From Enterobacter cloacae (GTDB taxonomy: Bacteria > Pseudomonadota > Gammaproteobacteria > Enterobacterales > Enterobacteriaceae): DNA of 64,000 nt. This document shows positions 40,628 to 51,603 of this stretch, piece by piece. The DNA is taken from the NCBI GenBank assembly GCA_014169315.1, contig AP022133.1, forward strand, positions 3,410,001 through 3,474,000, in the 5' to 3' direction. Below the pieces are notes generated by a model. The model saw only the letters and a list, made by a program, of their open reading frames with translations. It was not told the origin of the DNA and did no database searches. Every line of letters starts with the position of its first letter. Within the stretch, counting starts at the first letter, position 1. Made by a program: the position numbers and the translations under genes.

Positions 40628-41788
40628 ATGACACCGGAAAACCCGTTACTGGATCTGCGAGTAAAAATCAGCGCACTGGATGAGAAATTACTGGCGCTGC
40701 TGGCAGAACGCCGCGCTCTTGCCATCGAAGTGGGCAAAGCCAAACTGGACTCTCATCGCCCAGTGCGTGATATCGACCGTGAGCGAGATTTGCTGGAACG
40801 TCTGGTTCAGCTTGGCAAAGTGCATCATCTGGATGCCCATTACATTACCCGTCTGTTCCAGCTCATTATCGAAGATTCCGTTTTGACCCAGCAAGCGTTG
40901 CTGCAGCAACATCTGAACAAGACCAACCCGCACTCTGCACGCATTGCATTCCTCGGCCCAAAAGGTTCTTACTCTCACCTGGCTGCACGCCAGTATGCAG
41001 CCCGCCATTTTGAAGAGTTTATTGAGAGCGGCTGTGCAAAATTTGCCGATATCTTCAATCAGGTTGAAACTGGCCAGGCCGATTACGCCGTCGTACCCAT
41101 TGAAAACACCAGCTCCGGTGCCATCAACGATGTATACGATCTGCTGCAACATACCAGCCTGTCACTGGTTGGTGAGTTAACTATCCCTATCGATCACTGT
41201 GTGCTGGTCTCCGGCTCAACCGACCTGAGCAACATCAAAACGGTCTATAGCCATCCGCAGCCTTTCCAGCAGTGCAGCCAGTTCCTGAACCGTTATCCAG
41301 ACTGGAAAATTGAGTACACCGAAAGTACATCAGCGGCGATGGAAAAAGTGGCGCAGACAAACTCTCCAACGGTAGCGGCACTGGGCAGCGAAGCAGGTGG
41401 CGCGCTGTACGGCTTACAGGTACTGGAGCGTAATCTGGCAAACCAGACGCAAAACATCACCCGTTTCATCGTGCTGGCACGCAAAGCAATCAATGTCTCT
41501 GACCAGGTTCCGGCAAAAACCACTCTCTTGATGGCTACCGGCCAACAGGCGGGTGCGCTGGTTGAGGCTCTTCTGGTACTACGCAATCACAATCTGATCA
41601 TGACCCGGCTGGAATCCCGCCCGATTTACGGCAATCCGTGGGAAGAGATGTTCTACCTCGATATCCAGGCCAATCTGGAATCTGCATCCATGCAGAAAGC
41701 CCTGCGCGAACTGGGCGAGATCACCCGTTCAATGAAAGTACTGGGCTGTTATCCGAGCGAAAATGTCGTCCCGGTTGACCCGGCTTAA
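40628..41788 (+). CDS. pheA: Bifunctional chorismate mutase / prephenate dehydratase
   Basis: A 386-aa enzyme of phenylalanine synthesis. The AroQ chorismate mutase domain (1-90, with [14 protein letters not shown]) is followed by the prephenate dehydratase domain (about 105-285, [30 protein letters not shown]) and the ACT regulatory domain with GALV and ESRP phenylalanine-binding motifs. Attenuated through pheL. Its stop overlaps that of the convergent SMP-30 gene by 4 nt. Confidence 0.98.
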   Translation: MTPENPLLDLRVKISALDEKLLALLAERRALAIEVGKAKLDSHRPVRDIDRERDLLERLVQLGKVHHLDAHYITRLFQLIIEDSVLTQQALLQQHLNKTNPHSARIAFLGPKGSYSHLAARQYAARHFEEFIESGCAKFADIFNQVETGQADYAVVPIENTSSGAINDVYDLLQHTSLSLVGELTIPIDHCVLVSGSTDLSNIKTVYSHPQPFQQCSQFLNRYPDWKIEYTESTSAAMEKVAQTNSPTVAALGSEAGGALYGLQVLERNLANQTQNITRFIVLARKAINVSDQVPAKTTLLMATGQQAGALVEALLVLRNHNLIMTRLESRPIYGNPWEEMFYLDIQANLESASMQKALRELGEITRSMKVLGCYPSENVVPVDPA

Positions 41789-42657
41789 CGTTCGATAAAA
41801 CGACTTTTCTTCATCCCTGCTACGCTGACGGGCAGGGTGAAGATAGCGCCAGAGAGCGGGTATTGCGCCACCTCATTCTCATCCATATTTTCCCGCGTAG
41901 TCGTAATAAACAACGTTTTCATGTCATCCCCCCCAAAGCAGACCATCGTCGGGCAACGCACCGGCAGCCGATATTCTTCCAGCTGTTCCCCCTGCGGAGA
42001 AAACCGCGCTATGCGCCAGCCGTCAAACAGCGCACTCCAGTAGCAGCCTTCCACATCCATTGCCGCGCCGTCGGGTATCCCTTCGCCCTCTTTGAACCGA
42101 TGAAATACCTTACGTTGACCAGGCTCCCCATTTTCATCGAGTGGTGTACGGTAAATGACACCGTTCGGCGTATCGGAGGTGAACATCCACTGTTTATCGG
42201 GGCTAAACGCTAACCCGTTATGTCCGTGGATATCACACTGGATCACTTTCGGCGTCAGGTCGTTGTCGATACGCATCAGCATTGCACCGTTGTAGTCCCC
42301 TGGCCCCCAGAAGGTACCCGCATAGAAACGGCCAATATGGTCGGTTCCCCCATCGTTAAAACGCGCGAGCTGCGGGTTAGACGGGTTATCGCACACCTTG
42401 CGCCGGAGCAGGCCGTGATTATCGGTGAGCCAGATGGCGTTACGCATCGCAACGATAAAACCACCGCGTTCACGCAGGGCAAAACACCCCACCTCTTCAT
42501 GGAAGGAAAGCACAGTATGTTCTGCCGTAGGCAGATGGTAACGGTGGATCTCCCCTTCCAGAATATCTGCCCAGTAGAGCGCACTCTCTTCTGCGCTCCA
42601 TGTCGGGCACTCCGGCAGATGCCCGGTGTAATTCAACAGCTGTTGTGGTTCAGCCAT
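41785..42657 (-). CDS. SMP-30/gluconolactonase/LRE family protein
   Basis: A 290-aa six-bladed beta-propeller of the SMP-30 family, likely a metal-dependent lactonase on a sugar lactone. The family metal ligands are in place: Glu16 (LPECPTW), Asn101 (ARFNDGG), Asn147 (GHNGLAF) and Asp196 (IPDGAAMD), closely matching regucalcin spacing. There is no signal peptide, so it is cytoplasmic. It is absent from this site in E. coli K-12 and sits between pheA and the tyrA terminator. The substrate is not predictable from sequence. Confidence 0.85.
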   Translation of the reverse strand: MAEPQQLLNYTGHLPECPTWSAEESALYWADILEGEIHRYHLPTAEHTVLSFHEEVGCFALRERGGFIVAMRNAIWLTDNHGLLRRKVCDNPSNPQLARFNDGGTDHIGRFYAGTFWGPGDYNGAMLMRIDNDLTPKVIQCDIHGHNGLAFSPDKQWMFTSDTPNGVIYRTPLDENGEPGQRKVFHRFKEGEGIPDGAAMDVEGCYWSALFDGWRIARFSPQGEQLEEYRLPVRCPTMVCFGGDDMKTLFITTTRENMDENEVAQYPLSGAIFTLPVSVAGMKKSRFIER

Positions 42658-42673
42658 GACAGTTCCCCAAAAT

Positions 42674-42699
42674 GAAAAAAGCCAGCAATACTGGCTTTT
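42674..42699 (-). terminator. tyrA-side terminator
   Basis: AAAAGCCAGtattgCTGGCTTTTTT hairpin with flanking A/T runs, after the tyrA stop on the minus strand and immediately before the SMP-30 gene. Confidence 0.85.
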
Positions 42700-42717
42700 A
42701 GTATATACATCATCACA

Positions 42718-43839
42718 TTACTGGCGACTGTCATTTGCCTGACGTAACAGCGTGCGGCTCTCACTCTGGAAACGTTTTGCGTAATCACCAAACCAGTGTT
42801 CAACTTTACGGAAGCTGTCGATAAACGCCTGTTTATCGCCGTGCTCAAGCAGCGTAATGGCCTCGCCAAATCGCTGATAGTAACGTTTGATGAGCGCAAG
42901 GTTGTTTTCTGACGACATAATAATGTCGGCATACAACTGTGGATCCTGTGCAAACAGACGACCAACCATTGCCAGCTCAAGCCGATAGATTGGTGAAGAG
43001 AGCGCCAGCAACTGCTCAAGCTGTACATTCTCTTCTGCCAGATGCAGCCCATATGCAAAGGTCGCAAAGTGGCGCAGCGCCTGAATGAACGCCATGTTCT
43101 GATCGTGCTCAACCGCGCTGATGCGGTGCAAACGCGCGCCCCACACCTGAATCTGTTCCAGGAACCACTGATAGGCTTCCGGCTGACGGCCATCGCAGTA
43201 AACAACCACCTGCTTTGCCAGGCTGCCGCTGTCCGGGCCAAACATGGGGTGCAGACCGAGCACCGGGCCAGTGTGCGCAGTCAGCATCGCCTGTAGCGGG
43301 CCATTTTTGACGGAGGCTAAGTCCACCAGGATACAATCTTCCGGTAGCGGAGGAAGCTTCCCGATGATCTGCTCCGTCACATGGATCGGCACGCTGACAA
43401 TAACCATGCCCGCATCTTTCATGAGTTCTGGCGCATGTGCCCAATCCTCTTTTTCCAGAATGCGCACCTGATAGCCAGAAAGCGTCAGCATTTTTTCGAA
43501 CAGACGCCCCATCTGACCTGCCCCGCCCACAATGACCACCGGACGCAGCGACGGACAGAGGGTTTTAAAGCCCTTATCGTTCTCGCTGGAGTAAGATTCC
43601 CGCATCACGCGACGCAAAACATCTTCAATCAAATCGGGAGAAACGCCCAGCGCCTGGGCCTCTTTCCGGCGGGATGCCAGCATGGACGCTTCACGTTCCG
43701 GTACATAAATGGGCAGGCCGTATTTGCTTTTAACCTCACCTACCTCGGCAACCAGTGCCATGCGGCGCGCCAGAAGATCCAGCAGCGCCTTATCCACTTC
43801 ATCAATTTGATCGCGTAATGCGGTCAATTCAGCAACCAT
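42718..43839 (-). CDS. tyrA: Bifunctional chorismate mutase / prephenate dehydrogenase
   Basis: A 373-aa enzyme for tyrosine synthesis. The N-terminal AroQ chorismate mutase (1-90, [14 protein letters not shown]) is followed by an NAD-binding dehydrogenase domain ([14 protein letters not shown]) and a helical dimer domain. The start at 43839 has GAGG upstream and matches E. coli; the longer frame overlaps aroF. It lies 10 bp after aroF, in the TyrR-controlled aroF-tyrA operon. Confidence 0.98.
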   Translation of the reverse strand: MVAELTALRDQIDEVDKALLDLLARRMALVAEVGEVKSKYGLPIYVPEREASMLASRRKEAQALGVSPDLIEDVLRRVMRESYSSENDKGFKTLCPSLRPVVIVGGAGQMGRLFEKMLTLSGYQVRILEKEDWAHAPELMKDAGMVIVSVPIHVTEQIIGKLPPLPEDCILVDLASVKNGPLQAMLTAHTGPVLGLHPMFGPDSGSLAKQVVVYCDGRQPEAYQWFLEQIQVWGARLHRISAVEHDQNMAFIQALRHFATFAYGLHLAEENVQLEQLLALSSPIYRLELAMVGRLFAQDPQLYADIIMSSENNLALIKRYYQRFGEAITLLEHGDKQAFIDSFRKVEHWFGDYAKRFQSESRTLLRQANDSRQ

Positions 43840-43849
43840 AACTAACCTC

Positions 43850-44920
43850 TTAAGCCAGACGCGTCGCCAGCTGGCCGTGTAAATCTTTATGGATCTCACG
43901 CAGCAGCGCATCGGTGGTTTCCCAGCTGATGCAGGCATCCGTGACGGATACACCATGCTTCATCGCGCTACGCGGTTGTTCAGATGACTGATTGCCTTCA
44001 TGAATATTGCTCTCAATCATCAGACCGATAATAGAACGGTTACCATCTTTAATCTGTGCAATCACGGATTCCGCCACCGCAGGCTGACGACGGTAATCTT
44101 TATTTGAATTACCATGACTGCAATCTACCATCAGCGCCGGACGCAGTCCTGCCTGTGCCATCTCTTTTTCACACTGCGCCACATCCGCCGGGCTGTAGTT
44201 CGGTGCTTTACCACCACGCAGGATCACATGACCGTCCGGGTTACCCTGGGTTTGCAGCAGGCAAACCTGACCAGCCTGGTTAATACCGACAAAACGGTGT
44301 GGCATCGCAGCGGCACGCATCGCGTTAATCGCCGTCGCCAGGCTACCATCGGTTCCGTTTTTAAAGCCCACCGGCATCGACAGGCCAGACGCCATCTCAC
44401 GGTGGGTTTGTGATTCTGTCGTACGCGCACCAATCGCAGACCAGCTAAACAGATCGCCCAGGTACTGCGGGCTGTTTGGATCCAGCGCTTCTGTTGCCAG
44501 CGGTAGCCCCATGCTCACCAGTTCCACCAGCAGGCGACGCGCAATCTTCAGGCCTGCTTCCACATCAAACGAGCCATCCATGTGCGGATCGTTAATCAAC
44601 CCTTTCCAGCCAACGGTGGTACGTGGCTTTTCAAAATAGACGCGCATCACCAGGTAGAGGCTATCGCTGACCTCCTCCGCTAATGCTTTAAATCGACGAG
44701 CGTATTCAATAGCCGTTTCAGGATCGTGGATAGAGCATGGACCACACACCACCAGCAGACGCGGATCGCGGCCAGCGATAATGTCAGAGATGGTCTGGCG
44801 AGAGTGCTCAATTTGAGCCTCCTGCGCAATACTCAGCGGGAACTCCGCTTTCAGTTGATCCGGAGTAATTAAAATCTGTTCGTCGGTAATGTGTACGTTG
44901 TTCAGCGCGTCTTTTTGCAT
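43850..44920 (-). CDS. aroF: 3-deoxy-7-phosphoheptulonate synthase, tyrosine-sensitive
   Basis: A 356-aa DAHP synthase, the first enzyme of the shikimate pathway, condensing PEP and erythrose-4-P and feedback-inhibited by tyrosine. It has the family motifs [13 protein letters not shown] (metal Cys) and [16 protein letters not shown], and matches E. coli AroF rather than AroG or AroH through its N-terminus [15 protein letters not shown]. Operon partner of tyrA, preceded by TyrR boxes. Confidence 0.97.
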   Translation of the reverse strand: MQKDALNNVHITDEQILITPDQLKAEFPLSIAQEAQIEHSRQTISDIIAGRDPRLLVVCGPCSIHDPETAIEYARRFKALAEEVSDSLYLVMRVYFEKPRTTVGWKGLINDPHMDGSFDVEAGLKIARRLLVELVSMGLPLATEALDPNSPQYLGDLFSWSAIGARTTESQTHREMASGLSMPVGFKNGTDGSLATAINAMRAAAMPHRFVGINQAGQVCLLQTQGNPDGHVILRGGKAPNYSPADVAQCEKEMAQAGLRPALMVDCSHGNSNKDYRRQPAVAESVIAQIKDGNRSIIGLMIESNIHEGNQSSEQPRSAMKHGVSVTDACISWETTDALLREIHKDLHGQLATRLA

Positions 44921-44977
44921 GATGGCGATCCTGTCTGGCTCGTTTGCGATAGTTGTTTTCCTCTAAGAGGTGGAACA

Positions 44978-45005
44978 ACGATACCACAACAAGTAAAGAT
45001 TTCAA
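44978..45005 (-). promoter_or_regulatory. aroF promoter
   Basis: TTGAAA (45000-45005) and TATCGT (44978-44983) with a 16-bp spacer, upstream of aroF and downstream of two TyrR-like boxes. Confidence 0.55.
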
Positions 45006-45014
45006 TCCAAAATA

Positions 45015-45032
45015 CGTACATATTACTTTACA
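45015..45032. promoter_or_regulatory. TyrR box 1 of aroF
   Basis: On the minus strand TGTAAAGTAATATGTACG, close to the TyrR consensus TGTAAA-N6-TTTACA, just upstream of the -35. Confidence 0.65.
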
Positions 45033-45067
45033 CAGGCCATTTCATTGCAAAAATCAGCCGATAAAAA

Positions 45068-45085
45068 CGTAAAGTTAAAATTACA
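45068..45085. promoter_or_regulatory. TyrR box 2 of aroF
   Basis: On the minus strand TGTAATTTTAACTTTACG, a second TyrR-like dyad 53 bp upstream of the first, i.e. on the same face of the helix (five turns). Confidence 0.6.
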
Positions 45086-45134
45086 CTCACAAATTCTTTT
45101 GCCAGGCTATGCTGAAGAAAAAAGGAGAGTCGCT

Positions 45135-45509
45135 ATGCGTTCGATGCTTCCTGCGCTGATGGTATTGCTTTTATCGGGCTGCCAAATCAATCCTTATACG
45201 TTCCAGCCCAACTGGACAAGCCCCAGCTGGTTTGACGCGGGCAAAGAAGACGCCATGAATGGCCTCCCGGTTAAAGATAACCAGTTGCTGGCCGATAATT
45301 TTAACGATCCGCATGTTGATCGTAGCGAATATCTCCGCGGTTATGCCGATGGACAGAAAAGAGTCTGTGAAGAAGGCTTCCTCCACGCCTGGGGATTAGC
45401 GGGCAAATCGTTTCCTGCCAGCTGTGATGCCACCGCAAATGCAGCAAAACTGCATGAGTCCTGGCAAAAAGGAATGGATGAAAGCATGAGCGCAAGCAGG
45501 CTTAATTGA
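45135..45509 (+). CDS. yfiL: DUF2799 lipoprotein YfiL
   Basis: A 124-aa lipoprotein: signal peptide MRSMLPALMVLLLSGC with lipobox Cys16, then a DUF2799 domain (GKEDAMNGLPVKDNQ, RSEYLRGYADGQKRVC). Its function is unknown. The start at 45135 has GGAG 6-8 nt upstream; an in-frame extension to 45045 is rejected because it would bury the signal peptide. It precedes the yfiRNB operon. Confidence 0.88.
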   Translation: MRSMLPALMVLLLSGCQINPYTFQPNWTSPSWFDAGKEDAMNGLPVKDNQLLADNFNDPHVDRSEYLRGYADGQKRVCEEGFLHAWGLAGKSFPASCDATANAAKLHESWQKGMDESMSASRLN

Positions 45510-45662
45510 ATTTATTTTTAACACTCTGAATAAATACAATTGTAGGATTTAACTTAGGTCGACATAGTCGCATTTCTGACATAATGACGGCTTTGATAAA
45601 CAATGGTATTCTGCCAGCAACTCTTAAGGACATCTATTTCCGGAGCGATATGGCGGATTCTG

Positions 45663-46199
45663 GTGAGAAATTCATTCTTGGTCTCTTTTTTCCGACTCAC
45701 TCTGGTGTTCATACTGTTTCTTACGGCTGGTTCAGCGGCTGCAGGTGCGCTCGCAGAAACCGATAAATCAGTGCGTTCAATTGTTTCTGGTATTGTGAGC
45801 TATACCCGGTGGCCAGCACTTTCTGGTCAGCCCAAACTCTGTGTTTATGCCTCTTCTCGCTACGTGCAGGCACTCAGTAGTGAAAAGGGACAAAACCCGC
45901 TACCGTATACTCCTGTGATTGTTCGTAACGATCAGGAAGCGCTGTCCGCTACGTGCGACGCGATTTATTTCGGAACTGAATCACCTGCCAGCCAGCTTGA
46001 ATTAATAAGACAATACCAGGGCAGAGCATTGCTATTAATCTCAGAGCAAAACCCGGAATGCGTAATTGGCAGTGCATTTTGTCTGATTATCAATGACAAC
46101 CGGGTCAAGTTCTCTGTCAATCTGGATGCACTGTCTCGCAGTGGCGTAAGGGTCAATCCGGATGTATTAATGCTTGCACGGAATACAAAGCATGAATAA
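45663..46199 (+). CDS. yfiR: Periplasmic regulator YfiR of DgcN
   Basis: A 178-aa (from GTG 45663) secreted protein with a signal sequence ([29 protein letters not shown], cleavage near residue 30). YfiR binds the periplasmic domain of DgcN and represses it; redox or envelope stress and YfiB capture relieve this. The conserved core [13 protein letters not shown] and paired cysteines are present. A longer start at 45603 gives a poor N-terminus. The last 8 nt overlap dgcN. Confidence 0.85.
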   Translation: MRNSFLVSFFRLTLVFILFLTAGSAAAGALAETDKSVRSIVSGIVSYTRWPALSGQPKLCVYASSRYVQALSSEKGQNPLPYTPVIVRNDQEALSATCDAIYFGTESPASQLELIRQYQGRALLLISEQNPECVIGSAFCLIINDNRVKFSVNLDALSRSGVRVNPDVLMLARNTKHE

Positions 46200-47412
46200 G
46201 GATTTCACTCCAAAGCCACGTCCGACGTTTAAAAGAACGTTACGGCGTATCAGTATGATAAGTGTCATAATAACAATGACATTTATATGGCTGTTGCTGT
46301 GTTTTGCCTCTGTGGTGACATTAAAGCAATATGCACAAAAAAACCTCGAATTAACCGGTGCAACAATGAGCCACAATCTTGAAGCCTCGCTGGTTTTCAA
46401 TGATTCACTGGCAGCCAATGAAACTCTTGCGACCCTCGGCAAACAGGGGCAATTTGCCGCAGCGGAAGTGCTCGACAACCACAAAAAACGTTTTGCTTAC
46501 TGGTCATGGGATCCTGAAGACAATACGGATACGCTGGGCGCGTTGATCAGCCGCTGGTTATTCCCTGAACCCGTCTCACAGCCGATAATGCATAATGGCA
46601 ATGCAATCGGCGAAATTCATCTTACCGCGCGTGACAGCCTGATCAGCCATTTTATCTGGATGTCCTTTGCCGTTCTTACTGGTTGTATTCTTTTTGCTTC
46701 CACTGTCGCGCTCACGATCACACGTTCTCTGCATCACGGTATGGTTACGGCGATGCAAAACATCACCGATGTTGTCCATGATGTACGTACCAACCGCAAC
46801 TTCTCCCGACGGGTAAAAGCAGGACGTATCGAAGAATTTCACCAGTTTGGTGAAGACTTCAACAGCCTGTTGGATGAAATGGAAGAATGGCAGCTTAAGC
46901 TGCAGGCGACAAATGCCCAGTTGATGCGCACGGCCATGCATGACCCTCTCACCGGGCTGGCGAATCGTGCCGCGTTTCGTAATAGCATTGCAGCATTGAT
47001 GAACGACGCCTCTGCCAAAGCAAACTCTGCCCTGCTCTTCCTCGATGGTGATAACTTTAAGTATATCAACGACACCTGGGGACATGCTGCGGGAGACTGC
47101 GTACTGATTGAAATCGCCAGCAGGATGGTCGAGTTCGGTGATAAGCGCCATCTCTCATACCGTCTTGGTGGTGATGAGTTTGCAATGGTGCTGTATGGTG
47201 TCCATTCTGAACCTGAGGTTCAACGCATTTGTGCTGCACTGTCGCAGCAGTTTACCCGTCCGTTTGATCTGCATAACGGGCGCACAGCATTGATGTCACT
47301 CAGCATTGGCTTTGCTCTGGCGTGGGAAAATGTCTCTGTCGAGGCGTTACTGGAACAAGCCGACCGCAACATGTACATGGTCAAAAACCAGCGTACAAAA
47401 ACAATATATTAG
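46192..47412 (+). CDS. dgcN: Diguanylate cyclase DgcN (YfiN)
   Basis: A 406-aa inner-membrane enzyme that makes c-di-GMP to control motility and biofilm, and in E. coli also delays cell division under envelope stress. Two membrane segments (about 27-48 and 150-172) flank a periplasmic PAS-like domain that YfiR binds. A HAMP segment follows, then the GGDEF domain with the active-site GGDEF at residues 326-330 and [14 protein letters not shown]. Middle gene of yfiR-dgcN-yfiB. Confidence 0.96.
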   Translation: MNKDFTPKPRPTFKRTLRRISMISVIITMTFIWLLLCFASVVTLKQYAQKNLELTGATMSHNLEASLVFNDSLAANETLATLGKQGQFAAAEVLDNHKKRFAYWSWDPEDNTDTLGALISRWLFPEPVSQPIMHNGNAIGEIHLTARDSLISHFIWMSFAVLTGCILFASTVALTITRSLHHGMVTAMQNITDVVHDVRTNRNFSRRVKAGRIEEFHQFGEDFNSLLDEMEEWQLKLQATNAQLMRTAMHDPLTGLANRAAFRNSIAALMNDASAKANSALLFLDGDNFKYINDTWGHAAGDCVLIEIASRMVEFGDKRHLSYRLGGDEFAMVLYGVHSEPEVQRICAALSQQFTRPFDLHNGRTALMSLSIGFALAWENVSVEALLEQADRNMYMVKNQRTKTIY

Positions 47413-47425
47413 AAAGGAATACGAT

Positions 47426-47908
47426 ATGTTAAAGCGTTACTTCTCGCTGTTGTTACTGGCCTCACTGGCACTGTCTGGCTGTCAGACCCCGCAAGGTAAA
47501 TTCACCCCAGAGCAAATTACGGCAATGAAGTCTTACGGCTTTAACGAACTGAATGGCGACTGGTCTTTGGGACTGTCGGATAAAATTCTGTTTGATAAAA
47601 ACGACGCCAGACTGCGTCCGGAGAGTGAATCACAAATCCAGACTATGGCATCACGCCTGGCCGCAACAGGCCTGAACCACGCAAGAATGGACGGGCATAC
47701 GGATAACTATGGAGAAGAGGGCTACAACGAAGCGCTGTCGTTAAAACGCGCAAACGTCGTGGCAGACGCCTGGGCAAAGGGGGCGAATATCCCACGCAGT
47801 AACCTCACCACGCGGGGATTAGGCAAAAAATATCCCGTTGCCAGCAACAGCACCTCGCAAGGGCGCGCTGAAAACCGCCGGGTTGCGGTAGTCATCAGCG
47901 CGCCATAG
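47426..47908 (+). CDS. yfiB: OmpA-like lipoprotein YfiB
   Basis: A 160-aa outer-membrane lipoprotein with lipobox LSGC (Cys19) and an OmpA-family peptidoglycan-binding domain (about 50-160, GHTDNYG, NEALSLKRANVVADAW, SQGRAENRRV). It sequesters YfiR and so activates DgcN. Third gene of the operon, 13 bp after dgcN, with AAGGA upstream. Confidence 0.95.
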   Translation: MLKRYFSLLLLASLALSGCQTPQGKFTPEQITAMKSYGFNELNGDWSLGLSDKILFDKNDARLRPESESQIQTMASRLAATGLNHARMDGHTDNYGEEGYNEALSLKRANVVADAWAKGANIPRSNLTTRGLGKKYPVASNSTSQGRAENRRVAVVISAP

Positions 47909-47910
47909 GA

Positions 47911-49281
47911 TTACCTGGCGGATGACCCGGCGAGCGACACGCTTGATGCCGCTCGCCAGCGCAGCCAGTCGAGCAAAATAAACAGCGCCAGGCTAATGCC
48001 CATCACCGGCAACGCCAGTCCCAACAGAACGCTAACGACTATCGTGGCCCCCCTTCCCCAGGCTGATAACGCCAGCCAGCTCTGACAAAGCGTTTGCACC
48101 GGATCCGCTGCCGACCGTGCAGGACGACGCATCCACCACATCCGGTATCCCCAAATTATCAGCACGCACAAGGCAATGCCAAACGCGATAAGCAGTAGTT
48201 GATTGATCAGCCCAAACAAGATCCCCATATGAAAATCTACGCCCCAGCGGGTGAGTTTTGCCATTAGCGGGAAATCGTCAAAACGCGTTCTGTCCAGAAC
48301 CTGCATGGAGTGAGGATCAACGGCGACAGCATCAACCTGTGTCGGCCATCGGCGATCGATTTCCGTCACCGTCCAGGCCTGATCAGCCATTTTTGGCGGA
48401 CGGATCTCAAGTTTGTTCGCATCAATCCCCGCATTACGGGCGGCATGCAACACGCTATCGAACTGCGCCAGATCTATCCCCATCCCCGCCATCATCATTC
48501 CACTATGATGACCGTGGTGTTCGGCATGTTCGTCCATGCTTATGGGTGCGCCAGAAAGCCGGGTGCTCACCTGCGGAGTCAGCCAGTTCATCTCTGCCCG
48601 GAGTTTATCAACATTGCCCCCTGCCCACTGAGACCACGTCAGCCCGGTTACGGAGAACAGCAACATCCCACCCAGCAGCGTCCAGCCTAAGATCACATGC
48701 ACACGACGCCGATTCTGGAAGCGATTGTTAATACGCCGTTTTGGTCGGGTGTAAAACCACAGGGCAATGCCACCGAGCGCGGCCACCCACATCCAGGAGG
48801 CGGCCAGCTCGCTGTAGAGCCGCCCGACATCACCCAGCATCAGCGAGGTATGCAGATAATCAATGGTCTGACGCAGCGGCAAAATCCCGCTAGTGCCATA
48901 TACCGTCATATCACCACGTACCTCAAGGCTCACGGGGTCAACAAAGATGGCCCGGTTTTCCGATGGCCCAAGCGCCGGGTCAGCGAACATCACGCGGGTC
49001 GTTTCACCGTCAATCAGACCCGGACGCACGGCATGTAAACGCAGCTCTGCGCCGACAGCGTTTTCTGCCACAGCAATTTGTTTTGCCAGCGGCTGCGGTT
49101 CACCCACGGTAACCGTGTGTAGCGCATGCCGGTAAAGCGCATTTTCCAGCTGTGGCGTTGCCACATACAACGTGCCGGTCAGCGCGGCAAAAAAGATAAA
49201 CGGGCCGACAAACAACCCAACATAGAAATGGAGTCGACGCAGCAGGTTTCCCCATGCTGCGCGCGGAGTGCAGGTAGTCAT
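47911..49281 (-). CDS. PepSY-domain membrane protein with His/Met-rich insert
   Basis: A 456-aa PepSY-associated transmembrane protein with four main membrane segments (about 18-40, 160-178, 195-215, 360-385) and hydrophobic C-terminal segments near 408-440, with PepSY-like periplasmic regions between. Residues 249-268 are a His/Met-rich loop (EHAEHHGHHSGMMMAGMG), a likely metal-binding stretch. Family members are often linked to iron-siderophore or copper handling, some acting as membrane reductases. It lies 40 bp downstream of the DUF2946 gene and is probably co-transcribed. Absent at this site in E. coli K-12. Confidence 0.85.
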   Translation of the reverse strand: MTTCTPRAAWGNLLRRLHFYVGLFVGPFIFFAALTGTLYVATPQLENALYRHALHTVTVGEPQPLAKQIAVAENAVGAELRLHAVRPGLIDGETTRVMFADPALGPSENRAIFVDPVSLEVRGDMTVYGTSGILPLRQTIDYLHTSLMLGDVGRLYSELAASWMWVAALGGIALWFYTRPKRRINNRFQNRRRVHVILGWTLLGGMLLFSVTGLTWSQWAGGNVDKLRAEMNWLTPQVSTRLSGAPISMDEHAEHHGHHSGMMMAGMGIDLAQFDSVLHAARNAGIDANKLEIRPPKMADQAWTVTEIDRRWPTQVDAVAVDPHSMQVLDRTRFDDFPLMAKLTRWGVDFHMGILFGLINQLLLIAFGIALCVLIIWGYRMWWMRRPARSAADPVQTLCQSWLALSAWGRGATIVVSVLLGLALPVMGISLALFILLDWLRWRAASSVSLAGSSAR

Positions 49282-49321
49282 ATTTTTCCTTTTTAAGGCA
49301 AAAAGTGAACGATTTTGTTTT

Positions 49322-49726
49322 TTAAAGGGAAAAAGCAGACCGGCACGGCGGCGCGCGGGTATCAGGATAGAGCCAGGGGAAAAAGTGCCAGTGGCTGACC
49401 GTCTGGCGAGGCGGCTTAACGCGAAGCCTTTGCAGCACCATACTCAGCAGCACGATCAGCGCCAGCATCACGCCCGGCACATGTGCTAACAGCACGCAGT
49501 AGCCGCACGCTTCCGCATGGTCGACAGGCATCGTGTGTTGCATCCCTGTGTGCTGTTCATCCATCGACATCATACTCATGTCATGATGCATACCCGGCAT
49601 GGCACTCATGGGATCTTTTTGCAGCGAGACAGAGATAAGCGGTGCGACCACGATCAGCAGGATCGCAAACAACGCGGTCAATGCCGCTGTGCGCTTCCGG
49701 TTGTGCTGATGCAGTACGTTATCCAC
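49322..49726 (-). CDS. DUF2946 family protein, Met/His-rich
   Basis: A 134-aa small membrane protein with hydrophobic segments at about 13-34 and 78-98. The loop between them (residues 40-70) is very rich in Met and His (PMSAMPGMHHDMSMMSMDE...), followed by a CGYC motif at 74-77. Composition suggests copper or another soft metal as ligand; this is inference. The start is GTG with GGAGGA 4 nt upstream. A possible promoter is TTAACT (49775-49780) with TACAAT (49751-49756). It precedes the PepSY gene. Confidence 0.8.
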   Translation of the reverse strand: MDNVLHQHNRKRTAALTALFAILLIVVAPLISVSLQKDPMSAMPGMHHDMSMMSMDEQHTGMQHTMPVDHAEACGYCVLLAHVPGVMLALIVLLSMVLQRLRVKPPRQTVSHWHFFPWLYPDTRAPPCRSAFSL

Positions 49727-49800
49727 TGTTCCTCCGCTGAAGAGGCCAGCATTGTAAATGATTTATGACAAAATAGTTAATGTGAGAGATGTAATGGGAT

Positions 49801-49834
49801 AAAAAAAGGGCCAGCCTTTCGGCCAGCCCTTTTT
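49801..49834 (-). terminator. rplS operon terminator
   Basis: GGGCTGGCC-gaaa-GGCTGGCCC hairpin with T-run on the minus strand, just after the rplS stop. Confidence 0.9.
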
Positions 49835-49858
49835 AACAGGATGTCGCTTAAGCGAATC

Positions 49859-50209
<351 letters not shown>

Positions 50210-50249
50210 TTAATCTCTTATCCTGGGTAAACTGATATTCGGGAGCGTA

Positions 50250-51017
50250 TTACGCATTCCCATCATGTTCATGCTGCTGGTGCGCGTGTTCAGTTTTGAA
50301 CTCGGCCAGCAACTTTGCTTGCTCTTCAGTCAGAGCCAGGTTTTCCAGAAGTTCAGGTCTTCTAAGCCAGGTTCGGCCCAGCGACTGCTTCAAACGCCAG
50401 CGACGTATCTCAGCATGGTTTCCAGACAGTAACACTGCCGGTACTTCCATCCCTTCTAACACTTCAGGTCGAGTATAGTGTGGGCAGTCCAGCAACCCAT
50501 CAGCAAAGGAATCTTCCGTTGCCGAAGCTTCATGGCCCAGTACACCCGGAATGAACCGGGCGACGGAGTCAATCAGCGTCATCGCTGGTAACTCACCACC
50601 GCTGAGAACGTAATCGCCGATAGACCATTCTTCGTCAATCTCGGTTTGAATTACGCGCTCATCTATCCCTTCGTAGCGCCCACAGACCAGAATCAGCTTT
50701 TGATTCGTCGCCAGTTCGCTCACGCCCGCTTGATCAAGCTTGCGTCCCTGAGGTGACAGATAAATCACCTTCGCGCCTTCACCTGCCGCGGCTTTTGCTG
50801 TGTGAATAGCATCCCGTAAGGGTTGCACCATCATCAACATCCCCGGTCCGCCGCCGTAAGGACGATCGTCCACGGTACGGTGCCGGTCATGAGTAAAGTC
50901 ACGAGGACTCCAGCTCTGGATGTTCAGCAGGCCATTTTTTACTGCCCGGCCAGTTACCCCGTAATCAGTAATCGCGCGGAACATTTCAGGAAACAGGCTA
51001 ATTATGCCAATCCACAT
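50250..51017 (-). CDS. trmD: tRNA (guanine(37)-N1)-methyltransferase
   Basis: A 255-aa SPOUT enzyme forming m1G37 in tRNAs reading CNN/CGG codons, which prevents frameshifting. The trefoil-knot SAM site is [12 protein letters not shown], with [12 protein letters not shown] in the N-terminal domain and [14 protein letters not shown] for the tRNA contact. Third in the operon, 31 bp after rimM. Confidence 0.98.
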   Translation of the reverse strand: MWIGIISLFPEMFRAITDYGVTGRAVKNGLLNIQSWSPRDFTHDRHRTVDDRPYGGGPGMLMMVQPLRDAIHTAKAAAGEGAKVIYLSPQGRKLDQAGVSELATNQKLILVCGRYEGIDERVIQTEIDEEWSIGDYVLSGGELPAMTLIDSVARFIPGVLGHEASATEDSFADGLLDCPHYTRPEVLEGMEVPAVLLSGNHAEIRRWRLKQSLGRTWLRRPELLENLALTEEQAKLLAEFKTEHAHQQHEHDGNA

Positions 51018-51048
51018 AGCGCCGTCTTTTACCGTTTATCCGGAGAAT

Positions 51049-51585
51049 TTAAAAACCAGGATCCCAATCTACTTCAATCGTTTGAGTAGTGAGATCGACT
51101 TTCTTGATAACCTGTCCATCGAGGAACGGAACCAACCGCTCCTTGATGCCAAATGCATCTTTCAGGTTTGCCTTAATGACGAGAACGTCATTTGACCCGG
51201 TTTCCATCATATCGATGACTTTCCCCAGGCTGTAACCTTCAGTAGTGACCACCTGGCAACCCATAAGGTCTTTCCAGTAGTAGTCGCCCTCTTCCAGCTG
51301 TGGCAACTGCGACGAATCCACGACAATTTCACAATTAGTCAGCGCATTCGCGGCATCACGATCGTCAACGCCTTTCAGCTTGATGATGATGTCCTGATTG
51401 TGGTGACGCCAGCTTTCCAGCTCGACCTCTTCCCACTTACCGGCCTTCTGGATAAACCAGGGCTGGTAATCAAAAATGCTATCAGCGTCTTCAGTGGAGG
51501 AAAACACTCTGAGCCAACCACGGATACCGTAGCAAGAACCCATTTTTCCCAATACGATCGGTTCAACAGGTGCTTTATTGCTCAT
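51049..51585 (-). CDS. rimM: 16S rRNA-processing protein RimM
   Basis: A 178-aa 30S assembly factor for the head domain, binding S19. An N-terminal RimM domain ([17 protein letters not shown]) is followed by a PRC-barrel C-terminal domain ([17 protein letters not shown]). The start ATG at 51585 is one of two tandem ATGs; with it the protein is 4 aa shorter than E. coli, which lacks the homologous residues here. Second in the operon. Confidence 0.95.
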   Translation of the reverse strand: MSNKAPVEPIVLGKMGSCYGIRGWLRVFSSTEDADSIFDYQPWFIQKAGKWEEVELESWRHHNQDIIIKLKGVDDRDAANALTNCEIVVDSSQLPQLEEGDYYWKDLMGCQVVTTEGYSLGKVIDMMETGSNDVLVIKANLKDAFGIKERLVPFLDGQVIKKVDLTTQTIEVDWDPGF

Positions 51586-51603
51586 CATGACCACCGTGAC
51601 AGA

